Assembly: GCA_934630555.1 (NCBI GenBank)
Contig: CAKTXB010000039.1
Span: 1 to 12,683, forward strand
Source: an uncultured Oscillospiraceae bacterium
GTDB lineage: Bacteria; Bacillota; Clostridia; Oscillospirales; Oscillospiraceae
Length of the DNA stretch: 12,683 nt
Direction of reading: 5' to 3'
Under the pieces are notes generated by a model. That model was not told the origin of the DNA. It made no database searches and was given only the letters and a program-made list of their open reading frames with translations. Shown here piece after piece: positions 1-7,169 of the stretch. The position numbers were made by a program, and so were the translations under genes. The stretch's first letter is position 1. Each line of letters begins with the position of its first letter.

Positions 1-4
1 GGCC

Positions 5-499
5 TTACTCGCCGATCAGCATGACCTGCACGGTGCGCTTGCGCGCGCGGGTCTGATCCCAGTCGATGAAGTGGATGCGGCCGAATTCGCCGAGGTCCAG
101 CTCGCCGTCCTCCATCACGATGGTGACGTTCCGGCCGATGATGGACGAGCGCAGGTGCGCGTCGGTGTTGTGGCAGCCGAAGTTGTCCTCGCCGACGGAC
201 TCGGCAAAGTCCAGCGCCTTGCGGCCGGGATGCAGATACATGCCCTCATACCGGCAGGTGGGGATCCACGCCTCAAAGACGTTGACCAGATCCTGCTGCA
301 GCGTTTCGAGGCCCGTCATAGACATATCGAACGCGCATTCCTGCGTGATGACGGAGCAGGTGGTGTGGTGCGAATAGACGACGCAGATGCCGTCTTTCAT
401 GCCGGATTTCGCGGCGGTCTCCTTGACCTGTTCGGTCACGTCGTGGAACGAGACTGCGCGCTCACGCGACTGGAGCTTCAAACTTTCTCTGTAAACCAT
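5..499 (-). CDS. yjbQ: YjbQ/UPF0047 family protein, last visible gene of the sugar operon
   Basis: The 164-residue product belongs to the YjbQ (UPF0047, COG0432) family. Visible family features are the N-terminal strand, SHHTTCSVITQE at about 43-54 with the paired histidines 44-45, and the HNTDAHLRSSIIG segment at 110-122 matching the SHIKSSMLG part of E. coli YjbQ. The protein ends in a VQVMLIGE strand. Family members are small soluble proteins usually near 140 residues. The extra length here sits around residues 78-107, between the two conserved blocks. E. coli YjbQ has a weak thiamine-phosphate synthase activity, but the physiological role of the family is not settled. The ATG at 499 lies one base after the stop of the TIM-like gene, and its GGGAGG site is inside that gene's end, so the two are probably translationally coupled. 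A role in the same sugar pathway is inference. The family call is firm. Confidence 0.9.
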   Translation of the reverse strand: MVYRESLKLQSRERAVSFHDVTEQVKETAAKSGMKDGICVVYSHHTTCSVITQECAFDMSMTGLETLQQDLVNVFEAWIPTCRYEGMYLHPGRKALDFAESVGEDNFGCHNTDAHLRSSIIGRNVTIVMEDGELDLGEFGRIHFIDWDQTRARKRTVQVMLIGE

Positions 500-500
500 A

Positions 501-1208
501 TCAGCCTCCCTGTTTTTTCAGATCGTCGGCCGCACGGCGCGTGGCGGCGATCATTTCGTCGATCATGGCGATGGGGTCTGCGGCGTTCATGATGCCGGAG
601 GCCGCGCCGGCGGCCTCGGAACCGGCCATGATGAAGTCATAGACCTCCTGCCCGCAGGTGATGCCGGCAGCCTGCTCGACCATGATGTTCGGGTCGATCT
701 TCTTGATGGCCTTGATGGAATCGCGGACATATGCCATGGGGCTCGAGCCCTTGCCGCCGCCGATGATCCCGGAGGGCTCCGGGTTGATGATGTCGGGGTG
801 CAGCTGGGCAATGGCTTTCGCTTCATCCAGCGTGTCGGCGCAGGCAAAGACGAGGAAGTCCAGCTCCCGCGCGCGGTCGATGGTCTTTTTCATCTGCGGC
901 AGGCTCATGGGCTTTTCGCAGTGGTTGATCATCACGCCGACCGCACCGGCGGCCCTCAAGCCCTCCGGCAGGATGTCCGCGCAGCCGCGGCCGGGGCGGA
1001 GCGTATCCATATACGTCGCCAGCACGAACAGGTGCTTCGTGTTTTCCGCCACGCGGCGGACCTCCAGCGCCGGGCAGATGAACAGCACGTCAATATCGTA
1101 CTTCTCGGCTGCCGCGTCCGCTGCCCTGGCGTACTCCAGGAGCTTGTCGCCGTACACATAGTTTTTCGTTCCAACCTCAAAATACGGGGTGCGAATGACT
1201 GGTTTCAT
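501..1208 (-). CDS. Archaeal-type triosephosphate-isomerase-like protein
   Basis: This 235-residue soluble protein resembles the short archaeal form of triosephosphate isomerase. The three catalytic positions appear to be present: Lys15 in FEVGTKNYVYG, His96 in VMINHCEKPMS and Glu144 in IINPEPSGIIGGG. The phosphate-binding ends also align, with VEQAAGI near 180 and AASGIM near 205, as in the GAGI and ASGVV segments of archaeal enzymes. Archaeal TIMs are about 220-230 residues, so the length fits. Its place in a sugar operon next to an isomerase and a kinase suggests it isomerises a sugar phosphate other than the glycolytic triose, by analogy with TpiA paralogs of tetritol catabolism; this is inference. 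The ATG at 1208 follows AAGGAG by a normal gap, 13 bp after the preceding stop, and the gene abuts YjbQ downstream. Plain glyceraldehyde-3-phosphate isomerisation cannot be excluded. Confidence 0.83.
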   Translation of the reverse strand: MKPVIRTPYFEVGTKNYVYGDKLLEYARAADAAAEKYDIDVLFICPALEVRRVAENTKHLFVLATYMDTLRPGRGCADILPEGLRAAGAVGVMINHCEKPMSLPQMKKTIDRARELDFLVFACADTLDEAKAIAQLHPDIINPEPSGIIGGGKGSSPMAYVRDSIKAIKKIDPNIMVEQAAGITCGQEVYDFIMAGSEAAGAASGIMNAADPIAMIDEMIAATRRAADDLKKQGG

Positions 1209-1221
1209 ATTGATGCGCTCC

Positions 1222-1845
1222 TTAAAACTCGGGTATGTATTTTGGACTCGTTTCGGTATAGGCCAACCGCTTTACGCTGAATTTGCGGATCTGGATTCGA
1301 CTGCAATATGCCTCAAAGCCGACCTTGCCGAATCGTTCCTGGTCGATCGGGTCAGGATCTGTGACCTCCAGTGCAAGTACACCGTCCACCATGACAAAAA
1401 TGTGTCCGCCGATCGAGCCGCACTGGATGTGGTAATACCGTCCGGGTTCAAACTTCAGCATCTGCGTGCCGCAGTTCAGCCGGTATTCCGGCGATTTTTC
1501 AAATCCGACCTTGCCGCTCCACCAGCCTTCCAGCCCAGCAACGTAGGCAAGTGCGCGGGTGTTCGTTTCATAATCCCAGCTCCCGCTCCACATACAGTTG
1601 ATGTCGTGCGTACAGGGCAGAATGGTGCGTGCTTCAAGATCCAGCATGACGGGCCCGAAAAAATCCTGACGGGAGATGATCATGCCGGGGGCATTCTCTC
1701 GATTCGCGCCGATCAGCGTGCCATCCTGCAGCGTCCAGCAGCCGCCGCGCACATCAAAGTCGCGTTCAAGTGCGGCTTGCTCAAACGGCATCTCGTACAA
1801 AATTTCCAGCCGGTCGAGATCAACGTGCTTTTTCATCAGTTCCAT
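1222..1845 (-). CDS. Concanavalin/LamG-fold protein (DUF1961 or DUF1080-like), no signal peptide
   Basis: This 207-residue protein looks like a single beta-sandwich of the concanavalin A-like lectin/glucanase type. Typical elements are GGCWTLQDGTLIGAN at 34-48, the LDLEARTILPCTHDIN strand pair at 68-83, a tryptophan-rich loop (MWSGSWDY, 85-92), FEPGRYYHIQCGS at 132-144, VMVDGVLALEV at 151-161, and RFGKVGFEAYCSRIQIRKFSV near the end. The pattern resembles DUF1961 proteins and the DUF1080/3-keto-disaccharide hydrolase domain (PF06439), but I cannot decide between them. There is no signal peptide or membrane segment, so it probably acts in the cytoplasm. The start at 1845 has a GGGGTGA site 7 bases upstream and lies 6 bp after the preceding stop; Met5 is a weaker alternative. 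Carbohydrate binding or a glycoside-cleavage step is plausible from the fold and context only. Confidence 0.72.
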   Translation of the reverse strand: MELMKKHVDLDRLEILYEMPFEQAALERDFDVRGGCWTLQDGTLIGANRENAPGMIISRQDFFGPVMLDLEARTILPCTHDINCMWSGSWDYETNTRALAYVAGLEGWWSGKVGFEKSPEYRLNCGTQMLKFEPGRYYHIQCGSIGGHIFVMVDGVLALEVTDPDPIDQERFGKVGFEAYCSRIQIRKFSVKRLAYTETSPKYIPEF

Positions 1846-1851
1846 CTGTTC

Positions 1852-2862
1852 TCACCCCTTTGTGTCGTCAAAACGGAATCTCAGGCGATAGGTCACGCTC
1901 TGTCCAGGCTCCAAAAACTGCATCTGTCCGCGTGCAAGCGCGTCGCCGCGGCCGTCGATGGTGCAGTTGGCGGGCTCCAAGCCCATCACATACTCGCCCT
2001 TAACAAAATTCTTCCACTGCACAAAATGCGGCAGTGTTGCAGTGTCAAACGAGAGCGTCAGACCGATGTGCTCGCGCTGGTTTTCCAGGCGGACCTGCTC
2101 CCAGCCGCATTCATCGGGTGCAGGCGTGTAATAATAGCACATTTCCTCCAGCTCATCCTGCGGCGGGAGGATCGTATTCAGTTCCGGCAGCTGTGTCTTG
2201 GCAAACGGTGTGCGGGCGCGGACGCCACGGTTTGGGATCATAAAGGTGGAATCCGGCTGCAAAAGGGGATAGCCCAAGTTGCAGTGATACAGGATCATAT
2301 GCGGCGCGGTGCGAAAGCCCTCATTGCTGACTGTGTCCACCACCTCAATTTCGTCGCGCAAGTAGCTCACGCGGATCGTCCGCACCATCTTGAGGCGAAT
2401 GCCTGCCAGCATCCCCTCGTGCATAACGCCGGAGAGTTCCGCAGCAGGTCCGTCCTCAGATTCCGTGATGCGCACGGCAAACTGCTCCGCTGGTGTGTTG
2501 GCAATACATCCGTGCTCCTTCTGCGTCAGCCAGTCCGTATCTTCCCGCAGCCCAGTGTTGCTCAGCCCGCAGGTATACAGCAGGCCGCCCGCGAACGCCT
2601 CGCTCCAGCCCTCGCCAAAGCAGCTGTAATAAGACGGGTGCACGATCCCGTTCGGGGTAATATAGTTGAGTACGCGCCCGCGATAGCGGACCTCCGGGAT
2701 GTCCATGCAGCGGTCCACCGCCACACACACCTCCAGATCGCCGCCGTTGTGAATATCGGCAATGCGCACACCGTCCATCTTTCCGCCAAGCAGACGGGCC
2801 TCCCGGACCGAAAATAACTGGCGCGGATTGCCGGTATAGGCTCTTTGCTCCTGATACTTCAT
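1852..2862 (-). CDS. DUF4432 family aldose-1-epimerase-like protein
   Basis: The 336-residue product matches the DUF4432 branch of the galactose-mutarotase superfamily. It has VDRCMDIPEVRYRG (49-62), NGIVHPSYYS (71-80), GWSEAFAGGLLYTCGLSNTG (85-104), a KEHGC segment with His117, a run of beta strands, and GLEPAN with Glu296 where mutarotases place a catalytic glutamate. Mutarotases interconvert sugar anomers; DUF4432 proteins occur in many sugar operons, mostly without a proven substrate. The reading frame is open up to 3063, but the ATG at 2862 is preferred because GAGGAGAG lies just upstream and the longer form would run deep into the kinase gene in a basic, non-homologous stretch. It starts 13 bp after the kinase stop. 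A role in presenting the correct anomer to the isomerase fits the context but is inferred. Confidence 0.87.
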   Translation of the reverse strand: MKYQEQRAYTGNPRQLFSVREARLLGGKMDGVRIADIHNGGDLEVCVAVDRCMDIPEVRYRGRVLNYITPNGIVHPSYYSCFGEGWSEAFAGGLLYTCGLSNTGLREDTDWLTQKEHGCIANTPAEQFAVRITESEDGPAAELSGVMHEGMLAGIRLKMVRTIRVSYLRDEIEVVDTVSNEGFRTAPHMILYHCNLGYPLLQPDSTFMIPNRGVRARTPFAKTQLPELNTILPPQDELEEMCYYYTPAPDECGWEQVRLENQREHIGLTLSFDTATLPHFVQWKNFVKGEYVMGLEPANCTIDGRGDALARGQMQFLEPGQSVTYRLRFRFDDTKG

Positions 2863-2875
2863 GCTTTTTCTCTCC

Positions 2876-4384
2876 TCAGAACAGCGGATCCAGCGCGCTG
2901 AACAACGCACAGTATTTCTGATACGCCTGCTCATAGTGTCCAGCCCCGTCCGGCTCTGTCCATACGACCGCACGGTCGGCAGTCTGCACCGCCTGTTCCA
3001 GCGACGCTTTTCCGCCGCAGGCGACGGCGGCCAGCATAGCGGCTCCGAGTGATGTGCTCTCACTTTGGGTGGCGAGTCCGACCGGGATGCCGGTCACATC
3101 TGCCTTGATCTGCCGCCAGACCGCGCTTTTTGCGCCGCCGCCGAGACTGCGGATCTGCGTGACCGGCATATGATTGACGCGCGTCAGAAGTTCCAGATTC
3201 TCCCGCAGCATGAAGGCGATAGATTCATAGACGGCACGCAGGAAATGCTGCTTTTTTGTGTCGAGTCCGATGCCGAAGAACACGCCTCTCGCGTTCGGGT
3301 TGCTGCACGGCTGAATAGAGCCGGTCAGATACGGCAAGGCCAACAGTCCTCCTGCGCCGGGCGGCGTCTGTTCTGCAAGCTCGTCCAGAAGCTCGTATAT
3401 GGATCTATGCTCCTGCTCTGCCTGCCTGCTTTCCGTCTCGCAGAACGTATCCTTGAACCATTTGAGGAACAGCCCGGCCGTCATGCAGAACGGCAGCATC
3501 AGAAACAGCCCTGGCTTTACATGGCGGTAGACCGTAACGCGGTTCGGATCGTCCAGATCCGCCTTTTCCAGCGTTGCGCCGATGCACAGCGCCGTTCCGG
3601 TCGTCTCCGTCACGCAGCCCGGACGCAGGTTCCCCGCGCCCAGCGCGCTTGCCGTCTGATCCATCGCACCCGTCACGACGAGCGTATTCTCCCGGAAGCC
3701 CAGCTTTTCCCGCACATCCGGCAGGAGCTTCGATGAGAGCGCCGTTCCGGGTTCGAGCAGCTCCGGCAGCTTGTCCTGCGGGATCCCTGCTGCCGCCAGG
3801 CCCTCCTGCCAATAGCCGTCTGCCTGAAGGCTGAACCAGCCGGTGCTGCACGCGAGCGTTTTTTCTGTGGCAAACTGCCCAGTCAGTCTATAGAGAAGAT
3901 AGTCCTCCAGCAGCAGAAATTTTTCCGTCTGCCGGTAGATCTCAGGCTCGTTCTCCCGGATCCATACGAGCTTTGCCAGAGGCAGGAAGCCGTTCAGCTC
4001 CGGAAGGCCTGTTTCATGGTAAAACTCGGCGCCGGAAAAGCGGGCGGATAGCGTATCCGCCTGTTTTTTTGCGCGCTCATCCAGCCAGACGATCGCCTTG
4101 CGCAGCGCGCGGCCGTCTTTTCCGACTGGGATCAGCGTTTCGCCCTGCGTCGTGATGCAGATCGCGCTGACTGCGCTGGCCGGGAGCTGCGCTCGGCGCA
4201 GCGCTTCGGCGGCTCCGCCGCAGACGGCCTGCCAATAGCGCTCCGGATCCAGCTCGACCCAGCCCTCGGCGTCCGTATCGAGCGTGTACTCTTCGTTTGT
4301 GATCGAGAGCAGCTGCAGATCATCGTCGAACAGGCAGCTTTTGACGGCTGTCGTGCCGACGTCAAAAGTCAGATATACGTTCAT
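2876..4384 (-). CDS. FGGY-family carbohydrate kinase (xylulokinase/ribulokinase-like)
   Basis: This 502-residue protein has the two-lobed FGGY kinase fold and would phosphorylate a keto sugar or polyol with ATP. Visible features are the N-terminal phosphate loop FDVGTTAVKS (7-16, Asp8), ITTQGETLIPV near 77-87, IVWLDERA (98-105), GAMDQTASALGAG with catalytic-base candidate Asp242, ETTGTALCIG (260-269), the LPYLTGSIQPCSNPNARGVF signature region around 350-369, and the nucleotide-site GGGAKS (415-420). Length is typical. Overall it looks most like xylulokinase/gluconokinase-type members; the substrate cannot be read from sequence. I chose the ATG at 4384, preceded by AAGAGG, over an in-frame ATG at 4417 that overlaps the isomerase gene and adds 11 unconserved residues. 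The start lies 5 bp after the isomerase stop, so the probable substrate is the ketose made by that enzyme. Confidence 0.9.
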   Translation of the reverse strand: MNVYLTFDVGTTAVKSCLFDDDLQLLSITNEEYTLDTDAEGWVELDPERYWQAVCGGAAEALRRAQLPASAVSAICITTQGETLIPVGKDGRALRKAIVWLDERAKKQADTLSARFSGAEFYHETGLPELNGFLPLAKLVWIRENEPEIYRQTEKFLLLEDYLLYRLTGQFATEKTLACSTGWFSLQADGYWQEGLAAAGIPQDKLPELLEPGTALSSKLLPDVREKLGFRENTLVVTGAMDQTASALGAGNLRPGCVTETTGTALCIGATLEKADLDDPNRVTVYRHVKPGLFLMLPFCMTAGLFLKWFKDTFCETESRQAEQEHRSIYELLDELAEQTPPGAGGLLALPYLTGSIQPCSNPNARGVFFGIGLDTKKQHFLRAVYESIAFMLRENLELLTRVNHMPVTQIRSLGGGAKSAVWRQIKADVTGIPVGLATQSESTSLGAAMLAAVACGGKASLEQAVQTADRAVVWTEPDGAGHYEQAYQKYCALFSALDPLF

Positions 4385-4389
4385 GCCTC

Positions 4390-5796
4390 TTATACCAGCA
4401 CATACTCGACATCCCACATGTCGCAGAGCATCTGCCAGCGAGTGGAAACGTCGCCGAGGCTGATGACCTCATGGTGCGTACCGCCGTTTTTCAGCCAGCC
4501 GCGGATGCAGTTCGTCACGCCGCTGTCGGGCCGCCAGAAGAAATAGGGCATTTCGCAGCCGCGAAGATCGTTCTTCGGCAGCATCTCGCCGGGCGCAGCG
4601 ATCAGGCGGAAGCGGTCGCCATTCAGGGGCGCAAGCGAGGTGAGCGTTGCGCGTCCGGCCTTCGGTGTAAAGAGGATCGTCGGCGGATTTTCCAGACCGC
4701 CCTCGCCGAGATACCGGTCGATCAGTCTGGGCCTGTTCGTGCCGCAGCTCGTGGCCCAGTTGCCCTCGCCCGCGTGGCAGAAGCAGATCGCATCCGCTTC
4801 AAAGTCCATCATGTACATTTCCGTGAAATTGCCTCCGCCGCCGGAAAGCATATGCGCCGCGGACACCATGGCCGCGCAGGACATATCGCCCTCCGCGCCA
4901 TAGCCGTAGCCGTCCGCCATGAGCTGCGATGCCGCGTAAAGCGGCAGCTGATGGAAGCGGCGGTCCGGCCCAACGGAGTCGTCGCCGAAGATGTCGAACT
5001 GCGCGGTGAAGCAGCTGAAGCCCTTGTCGTCCAGCCAGCGCTTGAAGCCAAGGTACATCCGCACAGCCTCAGCATGGCTCTCGTAGCTGAGCTTCGGGTC
5101 GACAAGGAACGTATCCCTGTCCTTTTCGATCTGCCGGTCGATCTCCTGCTTTGTCACAGTCTGCATCCAGCGCCAGACCGTACCGGCCGTGTCATTGCAG
5201 AATTCCACGCCGATCTTTTTTGTAAAGGCCATATCATCAAGCAGGATGTCGCCCATGCCGCACATCCGGCTCAAAACACCGCACTTCATACGCCGCATCT
5301 GCTGATACGTCATGGCTGCGTGGGCAAAATCGCCTACGAACTGCACAAGGGCGGGATCATGGCGTTCCGCGGCAAAAAACTGGCATTTGAAGCCGTTCCG
5401 CACGATCATGTTCGCGTTGTCCTGCGCGCCGTGGATGCCCTGGTTGACGGTCAGCTCCAGTTCGCCGAAATCCAGACCGACGCGACTGTCCGGCTGCACC
5501 ACGGCCAGCGCAAGCGGCAGGCGGTTGTCCTGCAGCGCCCGCAGGAGCCAGACGCCCTGGCTGTATGTCAGAAGGACGATGAGCACACCGTCGCAGTCCG
5601 ACTGGTTGAAATAGCGCATTTTCTGCTCAATGTCCGCCCGGTCGAGCGCAGCGCCGGGAAAATCAACGTCTGCAACGGATGCGAAGGAGGCGGCCAACTC
5701 ACGCGCATACGCTTCTTGCTGTGCAACGATTCCAGGGAAAATAGGTTCGTAACTGCCAGCCATTAAGCCAAGCAGCCCGATCTTTGGCTTTCGCAT
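4390..5796 (-). CDS. L-arabinose/L-fucose isomerase-superfamily enzyme, AraA-like
   Basis: The 468-residue product would convert an aldose to a ketose with a divalent metal. The C-terminal half has the arabinose-isomerase hallmarks: GYGYGAEGDMSCAAM (296-310), NFTEMYMMDF (323-332), CFCHAGEGN (339-347) and NGGTHHEVISLGD (437-449). These supply Glu302, Glu326, His341 and His441/442, close to the positions of the E. coli AraA metal ligands (Glu306, Glu333, His350, His450). The N-terminal part (MRKPKIGLLGLMAGSYEPIF) differs from classical AraA, so substrate preference may differ. The ATG at 5796 has a GGGAGGA site and lies 14 bp after the GH4 stop. The next gene is a sugar kinase, the usual isomerase-kinase pairing. 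No araD-like epimerase follows, which argues against plain L-arabinose catabolism. Family is firm; substrate is unknown. Confidence 0.88.
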   Translation of the reverse strand: MRKPKIGLLGLMAGSYEPIFPGIVAQQEAYARELAASFASVADVDFPGAALDRADIEQKMRYFNQSDCDGVLIVLLTYSQGVWLLRALQDNRLPLALAVVQPDSRVGLDFGELELTVNQGIHGAQDNANMIVRNGFKCQFFAAERHDPALVQFVGDFAHAAMTYQQMRRMKCGVLSRMCGMGDILLDDMAFTKKIGVEFCNDTAGTVWRWMQTVTKQEIDRQIEKDRDTFLVDPKLSYESHAEAVRMYLGFKRWLDDKGFSCFTAQFDIFGDDSVGPDRRFHQLPLYAASQLMADGYGYGAEGDMSCAAMVSAAHMLSGGGGNFTEMYMMDFEADAICFCHAGEGNWATSCGTNRPRLIDRYLGEGGLENPPTILFTPKAGRATLTSLAPLNGDRFRLIAAPGEMLPKNDLRGCEMPYFFWRPDSGVTNCIRGWLKNGGTHHEVISLGDVSTRWQMLCDMWDVEYVLV

Positions 5797-5810
5797 ATTT
5801 CATCCTCCCG

Positions 5811-7157
5811 TTATTGATACCATTCTCTCATTTCTGTATGATATGGAAGTGCAAGTATTTCCTCAACAAGCCCTTCTGCCTGCTTCCGATCGCGTGTAAA
5901 AGGATCCATCATCACAAGATCGACCAGCAGCGCGCGGCTTCTTGCCTCATATGCTGCCAGTTCCAACTCAACAGGGGCGATCCGGTCATGATAGGCTCTG
6001 GCCAAGATTGGCGCAGGCAGCCGTTCGGTCGCAATCGGATGGATCCCGTAGCTGCCGCAACAAGCCGGAACTTCAACGGCAAAATCACTTGGGATACCGG
6101 GCACGTAGTTCCGGTCATTCAGTGTGTTTACCACGATCTTTTGCTCTTTTCCACAGGCAAGTGCTTCAATGAGCGGGACCATCGGCTCGTGCGATCTTTC
6201 ACAGTCGATCAATTCCCGAACAGGCTTGTTCCTGTCATATGCCGCACGCTCAATTTCTGCTACGCGTGATGCACTTGTGACAAAGTACGTATGAAACCAG
6301 GCTTCAGGGTCTTCCTTCCACGTTTTTTCCACTTCTCGGTCGGAATGGTATTCATAGCCCCATGCGCCGCCGCCCGGATTGGCCGTATCGCCGATCGGCA
6401 GGACGCCGTAGCGCTTGTACAGATCCACGACCTTCGGCCCAAAGAAATCGCATTCCGGGCAGGTCTTGAAATAGTCCTCGCTCTGCTCCTTGATCCACTT
6501 GTCGAGCAGCTTGAACGCATCCCTGCCTTCATAATAGAACTTGTTGAGCCACACAAAATGGTTGACGCCGGGGATCTCGCAGCAGACCTTGTCAAAATCG
6601 AGCCCCATTTTTTCCGCGATGTAGCGGATCTGACCGGTGCCGTGGCAGAGGCCGGCCATCTTGACCTGCGGGTATTTGCGCTGCAGGTAGGTCGTGCCCG
6701 CAAAGACCGGGTTGCACACCATCAGATACCATGCGTCCGGGCAGATGCGCAGGATGTCCTGGTGTACGCTTTCCATCATGCGGAGCTGATAGAAATTCGT
6801 CCAGAACGCCTCGTCGTGCATCACGTGCAGAGAGCCGCCGCGGCGGTAGCCCCACTTCTGCGCGATCTTCCAGCCGTCGTGCCACCCCTGATAGCCGCCC
6901 ATCAGGATCGTGTTGATCACATAGTCTGCGCCCGTCAGGCAGTCCATGCGGTCGGTGGTCTTTGTGATATGCAGTTGACTGCCAAGCTCCTGCGCCAGCC
7001 GTGTGCAGAGGGTATAGGCCGCGTCCAAGCGCTTTTCATCAATATCCATCAGGCAGACTTCACTGCCATGCAGCGATTTGGTCAAACACAGATCCCGCAT
7101 GAGATTCAGTGAAAAGATCCCGCTGCCAGCACCAAGCACGCCAATTTTAATCGTCAT
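5811..7157 (-). CDS. Glycoside hydrolase family 4 (AglA/MelA-like alpha-glycosidase)
   Basis: This 448-residue cytoplasmic enzyme is a GH4 glycosidase, a family that uses NAD and Mn(II) and works through a transient 3-keto sugar. It has the N-terminal Rossmann motif VLGAGSGIFS (8-16) and an acidic MDID at the second strand (37-40). The metal and substrate site is VCNPVF (Asn149), LCHG (Cys171, His172) and GVNHFVWLN (His200). The YGVLPIGDT segment (250-258) carries Asp257, in a conserved position likely tied to catalysis. These blocks follow the layout of Thermotoga AglA alpha-glucosidase, including Cys-His and NH metal ligands. Specificity could be alpha-glucoside, alpha-galactoside or a uronide. 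The ATG at 7157 has a perfect GGAGGT site and lies 12 bp after the permease stop. With no phosphotransferase gene nearby, the substrate probably arrives unphosphorylated via the ABC system. Confidence 0.92.
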   Translation of the reverse strand: MTIKIGVLGAGSGIFSLNLMRDLCLTKSLHGSEVCLMDIDEKRLDAAYTLCTRLAQELGSQLHITKTTDRMDCLTGADYVINTILMGGYQGWHDGWKIAQKWGYRRGGSLHVMHDEAFWTNFYQLRMMESVHQDILRICPDAWYLMVCNPVFAGTTYLQRKYPQVKMAGLCHGTGQIRYIAEKMGLDFDKVCCEIPGVNHFVWLNKFYYEGRDAFKLLDKWIKEQSEDYFKTCPECDFFGPKVVDLYKRYGVLPIGDTANPGGGAWGYEYHSDREVEKTWKEDPEAWFHTYFVTSASRVAEIERAAYDRNKPVRELIDCERSHEPMVPLIEALACGKEQKIVVNTLNDRNYVPGIPSDFAVEVPACCGSYGIHPIATERLPAPILARAYHDRIAPVELELAAYEARSRALLVDLVMMDPFTRDRKQAEGLVEEILALPYHTEMREWYQ

Positions 7158-7169
7158 TTTTTACCTCCA

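Noticed and set aside
1189..2817. 542-residue plus-strand open frame
   Set aside because: It lies antisense to the TIM start, LamG and DUF4432 genes, which have clear families and ribosome sites. Its translation matches no family and is rich in Arg, His and Ala, typical of antisense frames in GC-rich coding DNA.
4471..5766. 431-residue plus-strand open frame
   Set aside because: It is fully antisense to the isomerase gene with its intact metal ligands and shows no recognisable domain.
4390..5796. Naming this gene araA and the operon L-arabinose utilisation
   Set aside because: The N-terminal half is unlike classical AraA, no araD-type epimerase is present, and a GH4 plus TIM-like and YjbQ context does not fit the standard route.
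6291..7112. 273-residue plus-strand open frame
   Set aside because: It is antisense to the GH4 gene, whose NAD and metal motifs are intact.
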